Below are positions 62,711 through 64,000 of a stretch of DNA of 64,000 bases, one piece after another. Positions within the stretch are counted from its first letter, which is position 1; the number at the start of each line of letters is the position of its first letter. This DNA comes from an uncultured Clostridia bacterium (lineage in GTDB: Bacteria; Bacillota; Clostridia; Christensenellales; UBA1242): NCBI GenBank assembly GCA_934754335.1, contig CAKVHY010000005.1, positions 21,347-85,346 of the forward strand, in the 5' to 3' direction. Below the pieces are notes generated by a model. That model was given only the letters and a program-made list of their open reading frames with translations. It was not told where the DNA came from and did no database searches. Position numbers and translations under genes: made by a program.

Positions 62711-63783
62711 TGAATTATAAAATTGAAATTCGCAGTATTAAAGATTTACTTGATGATAAAAAATATTTAACAAATATAAATATCCAAAGAAAATACATAT
62801 ATACTCACGACCAAGCAAAATATTTGCTTGATAGCATTCAAAAGAAAATACCTATTCCTGCAATATATCTTTGGGATAATTGTGATGGTAGTTTTAATGT
62901 TCTTGATGGCAAACAACGAATTACTGTTATGAGAATCTATAACAACGCTAATTATTTAGGGGTTCCTATCAATTTCTTTATTGATTTTATGGATATTAAT
63001 GATTTCTATAATTATGAAATTCCAGTTATTGTTTGTAGCGGTACTGAAGAAGAAAAAATAGAAACATTTTATAGAATTAATACAACTGCAGTTAAATTAA
63101 CCGAATTTGAAATAATGAATGCACTTTACCAAGGAATTTTTGTTGAAGAATTTGGTAATTGGGGAGAAAATTTATCTCCTATTGAAGCTAAATTATTTGG
63201 CAATGATAGACGTGGCAATAATTGTATAAAAGCGTTAAATTTATTTACGAATGATACCCGTGAATACTTCAAACACAACAAAAATGTTAGTTTTACAAGC
63301 GGATTAAAATTACAAATAGATAATTTATTAAAAAACACTTATGATATTTTTGGTGAATATAATAACGACTTATATATTTTAGCAAAAATAGTTTTAGAAA
63401 ATTCTAACAACCATAGTATTATTAGTTCTTGGAAATTAAATTCTAATAAAATTACAAGACTTTTGCAAGAATACCTATCAAATGGAGAATTATCAGTTGC
63501 ACCTTCTAAAGAAAGTTTTTACAAAGAAATATTAGGCTGTTATGATATTACAGGCTTAGATAGTAAAAGATTCTTTACCAGAGATGATAAAAAATATCTT
63601 TTTGAAAATTTGGAACAAGGCAAATCAAAAGGAAAAAGAGTTTGTCCAAACTGTAAAAAAGAATTTACTTTTGATGAATTGGAAATTGACCACATAAAAC
63701 CATGGAGCAAAGGTGGTGCAACAACACTTTCAAATGCTCAACTTCTTTGCAAATCGTGCAATGTTAAAAAATCTAATAAATAA
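62710..63783 (+). CDS. DUF262-HNH nuclease, putative restriction partner
   Basis: The N-terminal half is a DUF262 (GmrS/ParB-like NTP-binding) domain: NIQRKYIYTHDQAKYLLDSI, the FNVLDGKQRITVM motif near residue 70 and FYRINTTAVKLTEFE near 125. The C-terminal 45 residues are an HNH nuclease: CPNCKKEFTFDELEIDHIKPWSKGG, then NAQLLCKSCNVKK, with both zinc CxxC pairs and the catalytic DH. DUF262/HNH proteins include GmrSD-type modification-dependent enzymes and nucleases found in defence islands. One-base overlap with the methyltransferase supports a joint system. Whether the methyl group blocks or triggers cleavage cannot be read from sequence. Confidence 0.9.
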   Translation: MNYKIEIRSIKDLLDDKKYLTNINIQRKYIYTHDQAKYLLDSIQKKIPIPAIYLWDNCDGSFNVLDGKQRITVMRIYNNANYLGVPINFFIDFMDINDFYNYEIPVIVCSGTEEEKIETFYRINTTAVKLTEFEIMNALYQGIFVEEFGNWGENLSPIEAKLFGNDRRGNNCIKALNLFTNDTREYFKHNKNVSFTSGLKLQIDNLLKNTYDIFGEYNNDLYILAKIVLENSNNHSIISSWKLNSNKITRLLQEYLSNGELSVAPSKESFYKEILGCYDITGLDSKRFFTRDDKKYLFENLEQGKSKGKRVCPNCKKEFTFDELEIDHIKPWSKGGATTLSNAQLLCKSCNVKKSNK

Positions 63784-63790
63784 AATCATG

Positions 63791-63936
63791 GCCACCTATT
63801 CTAACGATAGGTGGTCTTTTTTACTGAATTTTATTAAATTTTTATGATATTTCCGCAAATTTTTAGCCATTTTACTATAAATTTGCGATTTTTTATTTGG
63901 CTTCCTTTATTTTTTGATTACAACTATCGTTAGAAT
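63791..63936. repeat. Inverted-repeat switch B after the nuclease gene
   Basis: ATTCTAACGATAG (63798-63810) and its exact inverse CTATCGTTAGAAT (63924-63936) bracket 113 bases. The left copy lies in a perfect hairpin CCACCTAT...ATAGGTGG followed by CTTTTTT, which also serves as the terminator of the nuclease gene. TTTTATTTGG again lies exactly 23 bases before the right CTATC. The centre is TCTAACG, unlike TCTTATG in switch A. Confidence 0.75.
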
Positions 63937-63990
63937 TGATGTTTAGTAATGTTTGAAATTTAGCCATCAATTATTTGCTCTTTTTTACTT

Positions 63991-63998
63991 AAAAGGAG
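63991..63998 (+). promoter_or_regulatory. Ribosome binding site of a gene starting beyond the window
   Basis: AAAAGGAG at the window end, about 55-60 bases after the right arm of switch B. This matches the distance from the right arm of switch A to the methyltransferase ribosome binding site, so a second switched gene probably begins just outside. Confidence 0.55.
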
Positions 63999-64000
63999 CA

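Noticed and set aside
61544..63936. Integron attC sites around the methyltransferase/nuclease cassette
   Set aside because: There is no RYYYAAC/GTTRRRY core, and the integrase lacks signs of the IntI type. The pair-specific 7-nt centres fit invertible sites better.
53187..63936. Insertion sequence with transposase
   Set aside because: I find no DDE, HUH or serine transposase reading frame; the only recombinases are of the tyrosine type.

Overview
The window comes from an AT-rich, low-GC, strictly anaerobic, probably endospore-forming Gram-positive bacterium of the Clostridia type. The evidence is an [FeFe] hydrogenase, pyruvate formate-lyase with its activase, a gerA-type germination operon, AGGAGG ribosome binding sites, an S-box (SAM-I) riboswitch on metK and intrinsic terminators after most genes. 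The many uncharacterised membrane proteins and the giant InlB/GLUG-repeat surface protein fit an uncultured gut lineage, but the exact taxon cannot be read from the sequence.

Layout. 1-1954: end of a hydrogenase operon (NuoF/HndC-like C terminus, then HydA). 1971-4585: a GC-richer structured island, then a two-gene unit of an NDK-like protein and a DUF402 nucleotide phosphatase. 4669-10079: housekeeping genes (galE, greA, a DUF378 protein, and the trmL-rbsK-nucleoside hydrolase salvage operon). 10313-10590: tRNA-Leu preceded by tandem 93-bp repeats. 10808-27478: one 16.7-kb gene for a 5556-residue membrane-anchored repeat protein, divergent from an orphan VirB4-type ATPase (27837-30542). 30643-34437: gerA-gerB-gerC. 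34523-37520: pflB-pflA. 37817-39147: metK under a SAM-I riboswitch, next to an unrecognised small RNA with its own promoter and terminator (39280-39384). 39461-40120: an array of near-identical terminator hairpins behind the rpsF-ssb-rpsR operon. 41505-50834: membrane proteins, an XRE regulator with twin operators, a divergent MetRS, an RsgI-like lipoprotein, a HAD phosphatase, PnuC, MazG and pyrophosphatase. 51167: tRNA-Arg, then a methyltransferase/DUF1848 pair.

53187-64000 is accessory DNA. It holds two pieces of a broken tyrosine recombinase gene lying 4 kb apart, a decayed Ig/MBG-type lipoprotein gene, an excisionase-like gene, a hairpin cluster, a sigma-like regulator and an intact tyrosine recombinase. 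Next to that recombinase is an EcoRI-family adenine methyltransferase translationally coupled to a DUF262-HNH nuclease, a restriction-modification-like pair.

The most striking observation is on both sides of that pair. Each flank carries an inverted repeat (61549-61562 with 61688-61701; 63798-63810 with 63924-63936). The two inverted-repeat pairs share arms and layout, including a TTTTATTTGG box exactly 23 nt before the right-hand copy, but each has its own 7-nt centre that is matched only within the pair. That is the pattern expected for two invertible switches served by one tyrosine recombinase, and it suggests a phase-variable defence locus. Other candidates are the small RNA near metK, the covarying palindrome array after metG, and the giant protein with its Cys/His-rich C terminus.
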